Assembly: GCF_025628985.1 (NCBI RefSeq)
Contig: NZ_JAOTEM010000003.1
Span: 310,001 to 374,000 of the forward strand
DNA: 64,000 nt
From: Chryseobacterium edaphi
Lineage (GTDB): Bacteria; Bacteroidota; Bacteroidia; Flavobacteriales; Weeksellaceae
Direction: 5' to 3'
Part shown: in pieces, positions 36,827-45,898 of the stretch
Layout of the letters: each line of letters begins with the position of its first letter
How positions within the stretch are numbered: the stretch's first letter is position 1
Position numbers and translations under genes: made by a program
Notes under the pieces: generated by a model
Database searches by the model: none
What the model was told of the DNA's origin: nothing
The model's input: the letters and a program-made list of their open reading frames with translations, nothing else

Positions 36827-36940
36827 TTAGTCTTTTGCTTTTTCAGCAGGATAAGGTTTTGAAGCTTTTCTCGGTCTTTTCTTTCCGTAGCTTCCTAAGA
36901 TAATCTTTCCTTTTCTAGACTTTCTGTCTCCTTTTCCCAT
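36827..36940 (-). CDS. 30S ribosomal protein THX-family protein
   Basis: A 37-codon minus-strand frame encodes a very basic peptide starting MGKGDRKSRKGKI and containing GSYGKKRPRK, matching the THX family of small 30S subunit proteins. The reading is start 36940 (ATG) to a TAA at 36827-36829. It stands alone between the DUF937 gene and the MATE gene, and the terminator at 36781-36816 lies just past its stop. The gene is easily missed because of its size. The high Lys/Arg content (about a third of residues) fits rRNA binding. Confidence 0.88.
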   Translation of the reverse strand: MGKGDRKSRKGKIILGSYGKKRPRKASKPYPAEKAKD

Positions 36941-37026
36941 AATTAAAATTTTGATTGACTACGAAGTTAGAGATTTATAATAAGAAGTCAAAAGTTTCAG
37001 CCGTTAAATATTTTATAATAAATAAG

Positions 37027-38421
37027 TTAGACTTTCACATTTTTCCATTTTCCTCTTTTAAATAAAATAAAAGCAACAGCCGTTATGAACATTTCTGCAA
37101 CCGGAATTGAAATAAAAACACCTTTCGGACCCAAATCAAAATGTTTTGAAAGCACATAAGCCAAAGGAATTTGAAACATCCAGAATCCAAAAAAGTTCAG
37201 CCAGGTCGGTGTCCAAGTATCGCCTGCTCCGTTGAAAGCGTTGATAGTTACCATTCCTATTCCGTAAAAAACAAAACCGACACTCATAATGTGCAATGCA
37301 TTTTTAGCATAATTCTTAATTTCAATTTGTTCTGTGAAAAATCCAACAAGAAAATCTCCCAAAAGAAAAAATATAAGACTTACAGAAAGCATAAAAATTA
37401 CGTTGTATTTTACCGTTTTCATTACAGATTGTTCTGCACGCAACATTTCTCCAGCACCCATATTTTGCCCCACTAAAGTTGAAGCCGCATTACTCAGTCC
37501 CCAAGCTGGAAGCATAAAGAACATCATTAATCGGAGTGCCGTTTGATACCCTGCTGAAGCATCTTCACCACCGGTTGTTGCCACTAATTGTGCAAGAAAG
37601 ATCCAGCTGCACGAAGCAATGACAAATTGGAATATTCCGGGCATTGCAATTTTCACGATGGATGTGATTAATTTGAAATCAGGTTTAAAATAAATCGTTT
37701 TTATCCGCACCAAAGAATCAGCAATAAAAATATGATACAGTTGATAAAGAACTCCTGTGCTCCTTCCGATGGTTGTTGCAACTGCAGCTCCCGTCAAACC
37801 CATTGCGGGAATCGGGCCTAATCCTCTGATCAGAATCGGACAGAGAATAATGTTGGCAATATTGGCAATCCATAAACTTTTCATTGCGATTGCCGCATTT
37901 CCTGCACCTCTGAAAATTCCGTTGATTAAAAACAAAAGCATAATAATCACGCTGCTTCCCATCATAATTCTCGTAAAATCTTTTCCGTAGGCTGCTGCAT
38001 CGGGTTTTGAGCCCATCAAAATCAAAGTATCTTCTGCATAGATTACTCCCAGCAAACTTAAAACAGATGTAATGACAAAAGATACTGAAATTACCTGCGC
38101 TGCACTTCTCGAGGCCTGTTCAGGATTTTTCTCCCCAATTCTTCTTGCTACAACGGCAGTTGCAGCCATACTCATCCCAATTGCTATCGAGTAAATAATT
38201 GTAAGAACAGATTCTGTAAGACCAACCGTTTGAATAGCGAAGCCACTTTCTTTGAGATGACCCACAAAATAAAGATCAACTAAAGCAAAAACTGATTCCA
38301 TTGCCATTTCCAGCATCATCGGAATTGCTAAAAGAAGAACAGCACTTCGGATACTGATTTTTGTGTAATCAGTTTCTTCCTCGCTGAATGCTTTTTTCAG
38401 AAAATTTAAATATTTTTTCAT
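37027..38421 (-). CDS. MATE family efflux transporter
   Basis: This 464-residue inner-membrane protein has about twelve hydrophobic helices in two halves, each a MatE domain, and exchanges cations for drugs or metabolites. Typical segments are LAIPMMLEMAMESVFALVD in helix 1, RRIGEKNPEQASR in the first loop and LVGQNMGAGEMLRAE in the second half. The substrate is unknown. It stands alone, back to back with the DUF2975 locus. Confidence 0.92.
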   Translation of the reverse strand: MKKYLNFLKKAFSEEETDYTKISIRSAVLLLAIPMMLEMAMESVFALVDLYFVGHLKESGFAIQTVGLTESVLTIIYSIAIGMSMAATAVVARRIGEKNPEQASRSAAQVISVSFVITSVLSLLGVIYAEDTLILMGSKPDAAAYGKDFTRIMMGSSVIIMLLFLINGIFRGAGNAAIAMKSLWIANIANIILCPILIRGLGPIPAMGLTGAAVATTIGRSTGVLYQLYHIFIADSLVRIKTIYFKPDFKLITSIVKIAMPGIFQFVIASCSWIFLAQLVATTGGEDASAGYQTALRLMMFFMLPAWGLSNAASTLVGQNMGAGEMLRAEQSVMKTVKYNVIFMLSVSLIFFLLGDFLVGFFTEQIEIKNYAKNALHIMSVGFVFYGIGMVTINAFNGAGDTWTPTWLNFFGFWMFQIPLAYVLSKHFDLGPKGVFISIPVAEMFITAVAFILFKRGKWKNVKV

Positions 38422-38484
38422 TTTAAAATTAATCGGGTTAAAAATACGATTTCATGAAATTTAATTTTAAATAAAATAATTTTA

Positions 38485-38517
38485 ATAATTAATTATCGTA
38501 AAACAATAATTAATTAT
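38485..38517 (+). promoter_or_regulatory. Twin palindromic operator-like sites before the DUF2975 locus
   Basis: The perfect palindrome ATAATTAATTAT occurs at 38485-38496 and again at 38506-38517. The two are 21 bp apart centre to centre, about two helical turns, and the second abuts the -7 promoter element. An extra shared A makes each repeat 13 bp. This arrangement is what a dimeric repressor pair would bind; the Xre-type protein encoded at 39734 is the natural candidate. Binding itself is inferred. Confidence 0.55.
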
Positions 38518-38524
38518 ATATTTG
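38517..38524 (+). promoter_or_regulatory. -7 promoter element of the DUF2975 locus
   Basis: TATATTTG matches TAnnTTTG, 21 bp upstream of the ATG at 38546, and shares its first base with the second palindrome. Confidence 0.6.
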
Positions 38525-38545
38525 CAATAATAAAATATTAAAACA

Positions 38546-39109
38546 ATGAAATTATTAGGAAAAAACTCTCTACTTTTTTGGCTAAAATATCCATTCGGAA
38601 TATATGCCGTCGGATTTACACTGATCTCAATTTGGATATTAATTTTAATGGGAATTTATTTGATAACGAATACGACAAATTCATTTGTGTCAATTGATCA
38701 TTGGAAAAGTGAGAATAATAATGGTCAAAAAAATTCAGAAATAGTTCAATTTCATTATCCATTTTCAAAAATGGTTTTAGCGACTGAAAATTCTGCAGAA
38801 GGTATTATGTTAGCTTTCCTGGGGCTGGTTTCTCTGTGTTTTATATTAATTATCGTTTTGAAAATCATTATCGAACTTTCAAAAGACGATTTTTTCACCC
38901 ATAAAGCAGTTCAGAATTTCAAAATTTTAGGTTTTGGTATGCTCTTCTTAGGAAGCGTTCATCTTGCTGTTGATATTTTCACCTCGCCACAAAGTTTTGA
39001 TACTACGCCTCCTCTTATTTTTATTATCACTGGCCTTATATTTATTTTCCTGAAGGAAATTTTTGTAAAAGGCAGAAAAATGCAGGAAGAGAACGATTTA
39101 ACGATATAA
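38546..39109 (+). CDS. DUF2975 family membrane protein (first paralogue)
   Basis: This 187-residue protein has four hydrophobic helices (about 15-40, 88-110, 125-145 and 155-172) with an extracytoplasmic loop between the first two, and resembles DUF2975. It starts MKLLGKNS and ends EENDLTI. The second paralogue starts MKLLGQKS and ends SENDLTI, showing a duplication. DUF2975 genes often lie next to a small Xre regulator, as here. Function is unknown. Confidence 0.8.
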   Translation: MKLLGKNSLLFWLKYPFGIYAVGFTLISIWILILMGIYLITNTTNSFVSIDHWKSENNNGQKNSEIVQFHYPFSKMVLATENSAEGIMLAFLGLVSLCFILIIVLKIIIELSKDDFFTHKAVQNFKILGFGMLFLGSVHLAVDIFTSPQSFDTTPPLIFIITGLIFIFLKEIFVKGRKMQEENDLTI

Positions 39110-39139
39110 ATTATTAAACAAATTTTAAAAAATATAAAA

Positions 39140-39730
39140 ATGAAACTATTAGGACAAAAATCAGTGTCAACAATTCTCAGTTATTTATTTCTGGTGTTAT
39201 TTATCATTTTTCTTTTCCATTTCATTTACCAATCGCTTGGATTTGGAATAGGATATTATAACTGGACGACTTCACATCATCTTTTTTCAGAAACTTTTTA
39301 TGTCAATGATGAAATAGATTATGCATCATACGAAAAAGGAAAATATGTATTTTTCAGATTTAAATATCCGTTTTCAGATCAACAGATGTTGACAGGTTTT
39401 TTTACATTAAACAGATTTATATTTCACACATTTCAAAGTATTTTTTTCTGCCTGTTTTTCTTTTACGGATACAAAACTTTTGGAGATTTGAGTCAGAAAG
39501 AATTATTTAATGAAACAATTATAAAGCATCTGAAAACCTTCACTATTATTAATGTACTCTATGCACCACTTTATTTTCTGATTTGGATCTTCATATTCCG
39601 AACTGGCCTTGAAGGAGGTATGCTTATGACATCGTTTACATTTTTATTCTTGGGAATTATTTTACATTTCATCACCGTATTTTTCAAAAGAGGCTTTCAA
39701 CTGCAATCAGAAAACGATTTAACAATATAA
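39140..39730 (+). CDS. DUF2975 family membrane protein (second paralogue)
   Basis: This 196-residue protein has four hydrophobic helices with a long, aromatic-rich loop after the first. It shares the N-terminal MKLLG and C-terminal ENDLTI with the preceding gene, but the middle has diverged strongly and is rich in Phe and Tyr. It follows the first copy by 30 bp and precedes the regulator gene by 3 bp, so the three genes form one operon. No function is known. Confidence 0.75.
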   Translation: MKLLGQKSVSTILSYLFLVLFIIFLFHFIYQSLGFGIGYYNWTTSHHLFSETFYVNDEIDYASYEKGKYVFFRFKYPFSDQQMLTGFFTLNRFIFHTFQSIFFCLFFFYGYKTFGDLSQKELFNETIIKHLKTFTIINVLYAPLYFLIWIFIFRTGLEGGMLMTSFTFLFLGIILHFITVFFKRGFQLQSENDLTI

Positions 39731-39733
39731 ATT

Positions 39734-39937
39734 ATGCCAATAATAATCAATGTAGACGTCATGTTGGCAAAAAGAAAAATGCAGTCTCAGGAACTTGCAG
39801 AAAAAATAGGAATCACACAAGCAAATCTCTCCATTTTAAAAACTGGAAAAGCAAAGGCTGTTAAACTCTCTACTCTTGAGGCAATCTGCAAAGCACTGGA
39901 TTGTCAACCCGGAGATATTTTAGAATTTAAACCTTAA
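39734..39937 (+). CDS. Small Xre/YozG-type helix-turn-helix regulator
   Basis: This 67-residue protein is a single Cro/CI-type helix-turn-helix domain. The scanning and recognition helices are QELAEKIGITQANLSILKTG, and LEAICKALDCQPGDILEFKP is the typical ending of this family. It follows the second DUF2975 gene by 3 bp. In other bacteria such small regulators pair with DUF2975 proteins, which suggests control of this operon, most likely through the palindromes at 38485-38517. No effector domain is present. Confidence 0.88.
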   Translation: MPIIINVDVMLAKRKMQSQELAEKIGITQANLSILKTGKAKAVKLSTLEAICKALDCQPGDILEFKP

Positions 39938-39952
39938 TTATATATTATCAAA

Positions 39953-40378
39953 ATGAAAAAATTATTTTTATCAGCTTCAATCATCACCTTTGGCATTTTC
40001 TCAGCTCAGGAATTTACCAGTCAACACAAACAAATGCTGACTTATGATGATGCAGAAAGCTTTTCTACATTAGTAAAAAAAGAAAATATTGACCAATGTT
40101 TCCAGATTGAGAATAATTCGTATTCACTTCTTGCTCTGTCAATAAAATTGAATAGCAAGAAGGTTTTTCAAAAACTTATTGACGAAAAAGCCAATTTGGA
40201 AAAAGTTTGTGATGGGAAAACACCATTAATGTTTGCAGCCAAATATGGGAATACTGAATTTGCAAAAAAGCTTCTTGAGAATGGTGCCAAAAAAGAAACG
40301 AAAACCGACAAAGGTTACACTACGTTGGACTATGCTAAAAAATATGAAAAAGCAGAAATCATTACATTGTTAGAATAA
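39953..40378 (+). CDS. Exported ankyrin-repeat protein (first paralogue)
   Basis: This 141-residue protein has a signal peptide (1-18, ending FGIFSA) followed by about three ankyrin repeats: a degenerate one around 50-80, a clear one with GKTPLMFAAKYGNTEFAKKLL (88-108), and GYTTLDYAKKYEKAEII (115-131). Cys49 and Cys86 are the only cysteines and may form a disulfide in the periplasm. It follows the Xre gene by 15 bp and can be read from the same transcript. Its partner protein is not known. Confidence 0.82.
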   Translation: MKKLFLSASIITFGIFSAQEFTSQHKQMLTYDDAESFSTLVKKENIDQCFQIENNSYSLLALSIKLNSKKVFQKLIDEKANLEKVCDGKTPLMFAAKYGNTEFAKKLLENGAKKETKTDKGYTTLDYAKKYEKAEIITLLE

Positions 40379-40476
40379 AAACAATTTGAATTTTATCAAT
40401 TATTAGAATTTCATTTTATGTGAGTATAATTATGCAAAAATGGTTTACTCCTAATGAAATATATCAAAAAAAATAT

Positions 40477-40484
40477 TAGATTTG
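40477..40484 (+). promoter_or_regulatory. -7 promoter element of the second ankyrin gene
   Basis: TAGATTTG matches TAnnTTTG, 25 bp upstream of the ATG at 40510, so this copy can be expressed apart from the upstream operon. Confidence 0.5.
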
Positions 40485-40509
40485 TATAATAATTGAAAAA
40501 ATAAATTTT

Positions 40510-40947
40510 ATGAAAAAGATTATATCGGCTACTTTACTTCTGGCGATCTCAATTTTTGCAAACGGATTATTTGCACAGGAGATTTCTAAAGATCAAATGA
40601 AAATCTTCCAGACTGATAATCTTCAGGATTTTAAAAAAGTTTTTAAGAAAGATGATTTCAATAAGTGTTTTGCCATCAAAGAAAACTCTTATGATCTTCT
40701 TGCTTTAAGTGTAAAGCATGAAAGAAAAAATATTTTTAATTTTTTATTGAGCAACACTACCGATGTCAACAGACTTTGTAACAACCAGTCACCATTGATG
40801 GTTGCAGCAAGATATGGAAAAGCAGATATGGCTCAATCTCTATTGAAAAAAGGAGCAAACAAAACTCTGAAAAACGCAAACGGAGAAACTGCTAAAGACT
40901 TTGCTGTAAAATATGAAAAAGCAAATCTTGCAAGTATTCTAAAATAA
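40510..40947 (+). CDS. Exported ankyrin-repeat protein (second paralogue)
   Basis: This 145-residue protein is a diverged copy of the previous one. It has a signal peptide (1-22, ending GLFA), a helical segment, and ankyrin repeats with QSPLMVAARYGKADMAQSLL (93-112) and GETAKDFAVKYEKANLASIL. Cys53 and Cys90 are again the only cysteines and keep the 37-residue spacing of the first copy. It has its own promoter element and ends at a terminator. Confidence 0.82.
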   Translation: MKKIISATLLLAISIFANGLFAQEISKDQMKIFQTDNLQDFKKVFKKDDFNKCFAIKENSYDLLALSVKHERKNIFNFLLSNTTDVNRLCNNQSPLMVAARYGKADMAQSLLKKGANKTLKNANGETAKDFAVKYEKANLASILK

Positions 40948-40971
40948 AAGTTATCAACTTTAAATAATTAA

Positions 40972-41003
40972 AACTTCTTTGGCAATCGCTAAGGAAGTTT
41001 TTT
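40972..41003 (+). terminator. Terminator after the second ankyrin gene
   Basis: A 12-bp stem with two G-T pairs (40972-40983 against 40988-40999) and a 4-base loop is followed by a T-run to 41003. Confidence 0.75.
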
Positions 41004-41026
41004 ATTTATAAACCCTTCAAAAATCT

Positions 41027-41034
41027 TATCTTTG
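41027..41034 (+). promoter_or_regulatory. -7 promoter element of aspS
   Basis: TATCTTTG matches TAnnTTTG, 63 bp upstream of the aspS ATG. Confidence 0.55.
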
Positions 41035-41097
41035 CCAACGAAAAATCAGGCGCTTGAACGTCTGATATCTAAAGTATAATATCTAACATCAAAAAAA

Positions 41098-42852
41098 ATG
41101 TTTCGATCGCACACAAACGGAGAATTATCTCTAAAGAATCTTAATGAAGAAGTTACACTTTCAGGATGGGTACAAACCATTCGTGATAAAGGATTTATGA
41201 TTTGGATAGATCTTCGGGATCGTTACGGAATTACTCAGTTAGTTTTTGATCAGGATCGTTCTTCAGCGGAATTGATGGAAAATGCCAAAAAATTAGGACG
41301 TGAATTTGTGATTCAGGTTACAGGAAAAGTTATTGAAAGAGTCAGCAAAAACCCCAATATTCCAACAGGAGAAATTGAAATTTTAGTTGAAAAATTAGAA
41401 GTGCTTAATGAATCTCAGCTTCCGCCTTTTACCATTGAAGATGAAACGGACGGTGGTGAAGAATTAAGAATGAAATACCGTTATCTGGATATCAGAAGAG
41501 CTCCGGTAAGAGATAAATTGATCTTCCGTCACAAAATGGCGCAGAAAGTGAGAAATTATCTTTCAGACGAAGGATTTATTGAGGTTGAAACTCCGGTTTT
41601 AATCAAATCTACTCCGGAAGGAGCAAGAGATTTCGTTGTACCAAGCAGAATGAATCCGGGACAGTTTTACGCATTACCACAATCTCCACAAACTTTCAAA
41701 CAATTATTGATGGTTGGAGGCATGGATAAATATTTCCAGATCGTAAAATGTTTCCGTGACGAGGATTTGAGAGCCGACAGACAGCCGGAATTTACACAAA
41801 TCGATTGTGAAATGGCTTTCGTAGAGCAGGAAGACGTGATGAATGTTTTTGAAGGAATGACGAAAACTTTAATTAAAGACATCACTGGTCAGGAATTCGG
41901 AGCCTTTCCAAGAATGACGTTCGCAGATGCGATGCAGAAATACGGAAATGACAAACCGGATATCCGTTTCGGAATGGAATTCGTTGAACTGAACGATTTA
42001 GTCAAAGGAAAAGACTTTAAAATATTCGATGACGCTGAATTGGTTGTCGGAATCAATGTTGAAGGTTGTGCAGATTATACAAGAAAGCAAATCGATGAGC
42101 TGGTTGAATGGGTTAAAAGACCTCAAATCGGAGCTTCAGGATTGATTTGGGCTAAATTCCAGAACGATGGGGTGAAAACTTCTTCTGTGAATAAATTCTA
42201 CAACGAGGAAGATTTAGCAAAAATCATCGAAAAATTCGGAGCGAAAGAAGGAGATTTAATGCTAATTCTTTCAGGAAACGAGCACAAAGTAAGAACTCAG
42301 CTTTCAGCGTTAAGAATGGAACTTGGAAACCGTTTGGGATTAAGAAAAGGAGATGTTTTCGCACCACTTTGGGTTGTTGACTTCCCGTTACTTGAATTTG
42401 ACGAAGAAAGCGGACGTTACCATGCAATGCACCACCCATTCACCTCTCCTAAACCTGAAGACATTCATTTATTGGAAACAGATCCGGGAAAAGCAAGAGC
42501 CAACGCTTACGACATGGTCTTGAACGGAAACGAAATCGGTGGAGGTTCTATCAGAATTTTCGACAGAGATCTTCAATCTAAAATGTTTGACTTATTAGGA
42601 TTCTCCAAAGAAGACGCAGAAGCTCAGTTTGGGTTCTTAATGAATGCTTTCAAATATGGAGCTCCGCCTCACGGTGGTTTGGCTTTCGGATTTGACCGTT
42701 TGGTGGCAATTCTTGACGGAAATGAAGTGATCAGAGATTATATCGCTTTCCCGAAAAATAATTCAGGACGAGATGTAATGATTGACGCTCCGGCTGCGAT
42801 TGCTAATGAACAACTTGATGAACTGGAACTGAAATTAAATTTAAAAGCATAA
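41098..42852 (+). CDS. aspS: Aspartyl-tRNA synthetase
   Basis: AspS charges tRNA-Asp. The 584-residue class II synthetase has an N-terminal OB-fold anticodon-binding domain (about 1-105, [12 protein letters not shown]). The catalytic domain contains motif 2 ([20 protein letters not shown]), the bacterial GAD insertion domain (about 290-410), and motif 3 ([14 protein letters not shown]). Length is normal for the bacterial type. It is a one-gene unit with its own promoter and terminator. Confidence 0.97.
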   Translation: MFRSHTNGELSLKNLNEEVTLSGWVQTIRDKGFMIWIDLRDRYGITQLVFDQDRSSAELMENAKKLGREFVIQVTGKVIERVSKNPNIPTGEIEILVEKLEVLNESQLPPFTIEDETDGGEELRMKYRYLDIRRAPVRDKLIFRHKMAQKVRNYLSDEGFIEVETPVLIKSTPEGARDFVVPSRMNPGQFYALPQSPQTFKQLLMVGGMDKYFQIVKCFRDEDLRADRQPEFTQIDCEMAFVEQEDVMNVFEGMTKTLIKDITGQEFGAFPRMTFADAMQKYGNDKPDIRFGMEFVELNDLVKGKDFKIFDDAELVVGINVEGCADYTRKQIDELVEWVKRPQIGASGLIWAKFQNDGVKTSSVNKFYNEEDLAKIIEKFGAKEGDLMLILSGNEHKVRTQLSALRMELGNRLGLRKGDVFAPLWVVDFPLLEFDEESGRYHAMHHPFTSPKPEDIHLLETDPGKARANAYDMVLNGNEIGGGSIRIFDRDLQSKMFDLLGFSKEDAEAQFGFLMNAFKYGAPPHGGLAFGFDRLVAILDGNEVIRDYIAFPKNNSGRDVMIDAPAAIANEQLDELELKLNLKA

Positions 42853-42855
42853 ATT

Positions 42856-42884
42856 AGAAGCGGAGATTTTTTCTCCGCTTTTTT
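42856..42884 (+). terminator. Terminator after aspS
   Basis: A perfect 9-bp stem (AAGCGGAGA and TCTCCGCTT) with a 5-T loop is followed by a T-run. It lies between aspS and the next start codon, only a few bases before the latter. Confidence 0.85.
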
Positions 42885-42887
42885 GTT

Positions 42888-45059
42888 ATGATTATGAAGA
42901 AACTAATACCTATTTTTCTTTTACTGATTTACAATTTCTACAATTGTCAATTTTTAGAGGAGCAATATTCAAAGAGTAAAATTTACAAGCTCAAACAAAA
43001 CCTTGAATCAGGTCAAAAAAATGCTTTCTATGAATTAGCTTCTTATCTTGACAGTCATAAAAAATTAGCTGAATTTTTAGGTTATCACTATTTTGAAACT
43101 GAGGAAATTTCGTTAGCAAAAAGAGCAATCGAAGAGAATTCAATTTTCACAAATCAAGAAATAATTGTCGATAGTATTTCAGGCTCGGAACAATTTTTAG
43201 ATTTTTTGAAGAAAAATGATGGTAGAATAAAATATTCTACTGAGATACAAGCATTCTACATTACGCAAATTGACCAAAGAAATGAATCAGTTGAATTCAG
43301 AGAACTTCCAAAAGCCAAATTAGAAAAATTGACCAAAAAAATTCCCGAAATCCTTCAACAAAATTGGGTTAAAAATGCTGGAATAGATTTTTTACTTCAA
43401 CAAAATAAACCAGAAAGTCTCTTGAAAATTTGTGAACAATTTTATCGTAAAAGAGACAAATTCAATGTTTATAATCGTAACAAAGAAAATTTTTACGACT
43501 TGCTATCATTTTTAATTCGGAAAGATATTGGTTCGATTGGCAGAAATAAAGATTTAGCTTGGAATACCAATGATTATAATTTCGATAATAACTCTATTCT
43601 GAACTTGCTGGTTTATTTTTCGAAAAATTATAAAAATTTCGTTTGGGATGGCTCTGAAAAGCATTTTATTAATAAAGATTTACAGTCAGAAAAGATAGAT
43701 GACATTGTAGATTTATTTGAAGATTTGTACAATGAAAATGACACGATTGCTTTGAATTCATATATCAAACTATCTCAAAGCAATTCAAAAAGAGTTGGAG
43801 AATTGGCTACTGAAAAGGATAAAAATTTCCTGGACAGAACCAATTCTATTGTACCGATTTTTCCTTTTAAATTTTTGATACAACTATCATTACTTACAGA
43901 ATATTACAGACAAAATAATGTTGATTTTATCGGTTCTACTCAATTAAAATCAACGATTGATAAATTAGAATCAGACTTATCGTTTAGGGAAAGAAGAAAT
44001 TTAGAAAATCAAATAATAAGTCAACTGACATTGGAAGATCTTGCGCCGATAGAATATTGGTCATTGATCTATGAAAAAAAACCAAATCTTTCAAAATCAG
44101 TCTCAAGAATTCTTGATATTTACTACACAAAAAACTGGTCAAAAATCATCAGCGACAACAGACAGTTAAGTATGTATTTAAAAAAATCTCTTCTCTACAG
44201 CCGAATTGGTATTAATGGAAATCTTAATTATTATGTCTATAAATTTACAGGGAATGGGTTTGAAACTGTAAAAAACCTAAACGAGATAAAAACAGATGAT
44301 CCTGATTTGAAAACTCAAATCCAGCGCGCTCAAAAAATATGTTTAGAAAACTTCGAGTACCCTGTAGCTAATAAAAAAAATTTCGATGGAAACTTTAATA
44401 GCCAAAATATAAAAATCCAGGAAGAGGTTGATAAGTTAAGAATCACAGCAAAAGATGCTGATGATTTTGAGTATGGTGTCCTAAAATTATTTTCAAAAAT
44501 TGGTTATGCACAAATTCCAGAAGCAATCAAAGTTGCAGATAATATTAAATTTAGAAAAGAAAATTACAGAGACAAGTATTCATTTTTAGATAGAGATTTT
44601 GGTTTCTTCAGTATTGATAATTGGAAACTTGAAGATGCGAGAAAAGAGTTTCTATCCGTTTATAACACTCATAATGAAAAGCAACTTTACGAATATTACC
44701 TTGATCAAAGTGGAGTTGATTATAAAAACAAAAATGGTAACATAAGCTATGATAAAATTTATGAAATTCTGAAATTTAATATTGTAACTCCATTTACAGG
44801 AAGTTCGGAACTTGAAAATGAGGTGGGAGCGATTATAAAACTTTTAGAAATAAATTTAAATACAACATTAGGCTATCCTGATAAACTTTGTAATTCTTCG
44901 GGCATGTATATTTGTCCGCCTTCTGATAGAGCTTGGGAATGGAGAAGATACCTGAAAGAAAACAAATTATTAAAAGAGCAACACTCTCCTATTGTTTCAT
45001 TCAATTATGGATATTATATAGACAAAGTCCTAATGTATAGAAAATTAAACTCGAAGTAA
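42888..45059 (+). CDS. Exported protein of unknown function (723 residues)
   Basis: This protein is not recognised. It has an N-terminal hydrophobic signal (KLIPIFLLLIYNFYNC) with a cysteine that does not fit a good lipobox, so Sec export and cleavage near residue 22 are likely. The rest looks helical and is rich in Lys, Asn, Ile and Asp, with no catalytic motif, no repeat of fixed length and no sorting domain. A second ATG at 42894 may be the true start, since the first is only 4 bp after the aspS terminator. Its base composition is more AT-rich than aspS and ligD. It precedes ku by 51 bp, but no functional link is evident. Confidence 0.7.
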   Translation: MIMKKLIPIFLLLIYNFYNCQFLEEQYSKSKIYKLKQNLESGQKNAFYELASYLDSHKKLAEFLGYHYFETEEISLAKRAIEENSIFTNQEIIVDSISGSEQFLDFLKKNDGRIKYSTEIQAFYITQIDQRNESVEFRELPKAKLEKLTKKIPEILQQNWVKNAGIDFLLQQNKPESLLKICEQFYRKRDKFNVYNRNKENFYDLLSFLIRKDIGSIGRNKDLAWNTNDYNFDNNSILNLLVYFSKNYKNFVWDGSEKHFINKDLQSEKIDDIVDLFEDLYNENDTIALNSYIKLSQSNSKRVGELATEKDKNFLDRTNSIVPIFPFKFLIQLSLLTEYYRQNNVDFIGSTQLKSTIDKLESDLSFRERRNLENQIISQLTLEDLAPIEYWSLIYEKKPNLSKSVSRILDIYYTKNWSKIISDNRQLSMYLKKSLLYSRIGINGNLNYYVYKFTGNGFETVKNLNEIKTDDPDLKTQIQRAQKICLENFEYPVANKKNFDGNFNSQNIKIQEEVDKLRITAKDADDFEYGVLKLFSKIGYAQIPEAIKVADNIKFRKENYRDKYSFLDRDFGFFSIDNWKLEDARKEFLSVYNTHNEKQLYEYYLDQSGVDYKNKNGNISYDKIYEILKFNIVTPFTGSSELENEVGAIIKLLEINLNTTLGYPDKLCNSSGMYICPPSDRAWEWRRYLKENKLLKEQHSPIVSFNYGYYIDKVLMYRKLNSK

Positions 45060-45110
45060 TATATAATTCCCACGGCACAATCATTGTAAGTTTTACAGAA
45101 AATAAAGACA

Positions 45111-45896
45111 ATGAAAGCAATTTGGAACGGTGCCATTGGTTTTGGCTTAGTCAATATTCCTGTTAAGATTTATTCTGCTACAGAAACCAGCAAACTTGAT
45201 CTCGATATGCTGGATAAATCTGATTTTTCTAATATTAAATTTAAGAGAGTAAACGAAAAAACGGGCAAGGAAGTCAAGTGGGCAAACATCGTAAAAGGTT
45301 TTCTGATAGACGACAAATACGTTGTTCTGGAAGATGAAGATTACGAAGCTGCAAGTCCTGAAAAGACGAAAATTCTGGGCATCGAACACTTTGTGAAAGA
45401 AGCGGAGGTTGATTCTGTTTATTTTGAAACGCCCTATTTTCTGGAGCCACATAAAAACGGTGAAAATGCCTACAGACTTTTAATCAAAGCTTTGCAGCAA
45501 ACTAAAATGGTCGGTATCGGAACGTTTGTTCTCCGCGATACTGAGGCGATTGGGATGATCCGTCCTTATAATGATGATGTTTTGGTTTTAAACCGGTTGA
45601 GATTTGATCAGGAAATCCGCGATTATAAACAGTTGAAAATTCCTGCTAAAAAAGCACCAAAACCTGCAGAGCTGAAGATGGCAAAAAACCTGATTGAGCA
45701 ATTGTCTGAAACATTTGATCCTGCTTTTTATAAAAATACATATTCTGAGGAATTACTGAAGATCATTAAGAAAAAAGCAAAAGGCAAAAATGTGAAACTT
45801 AAAAAATCCGAACCTGCAAAACAGGGTAAAGTGATTGATTTGATGGCACAGTTAAAAGCCAGTTTGCAGACTCCGAAAACTAAAAACGCTTCCTGA
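45111..45896 (+). CDS. ku: Ku protein, non-homologous end joining
   Basis: Bacterial Ku binds DNA ends as a homodimer and recruits ligase D. The 261-residue length is typical. The N-terminus MKAIWNGAIGFGLVNIPVKI and the later FVLRDTEAIGMIRPY are characteristic of the Ku core beta-barrel. A lysine-rich C-terminal tail (KKKAKGKNVKLKKS) fits DNA or LigD interaction. ligD starts 2 bp after its stop, so the two form one operon. Confidence 0.96.
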   Translation: MKAIWNGAIGFGLVNIPVKIYSATETSKLDLDMLDKSDFSNIKFKRVNEKTGKEVKWANIVKGFLIDDKYVVLEDEDYEAASPEKTKILGIEHFVKEAEVDSVYFETPYFLEPHKNGENAYRLLIKALQQTKMVGIGTFVLRDTEAIGMIRPYNDDVLVLNRLRFDQEIRDYKQLKIPAKKAPKPAELKMAKNLIEQLSETFDPAFYKNTYSEELLKIIKKKAKGKNVKLKKSEPAKQGKVIDLMAQLKASLQTPKTKNAS

Positions 45897-45898
45897 TC

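Noticed and set aside
37171-37546. Plus-strand frames inside the MATE gene
   Set aside because: They are antisense to a well-supported transporter and have no start signals or recognisable content.
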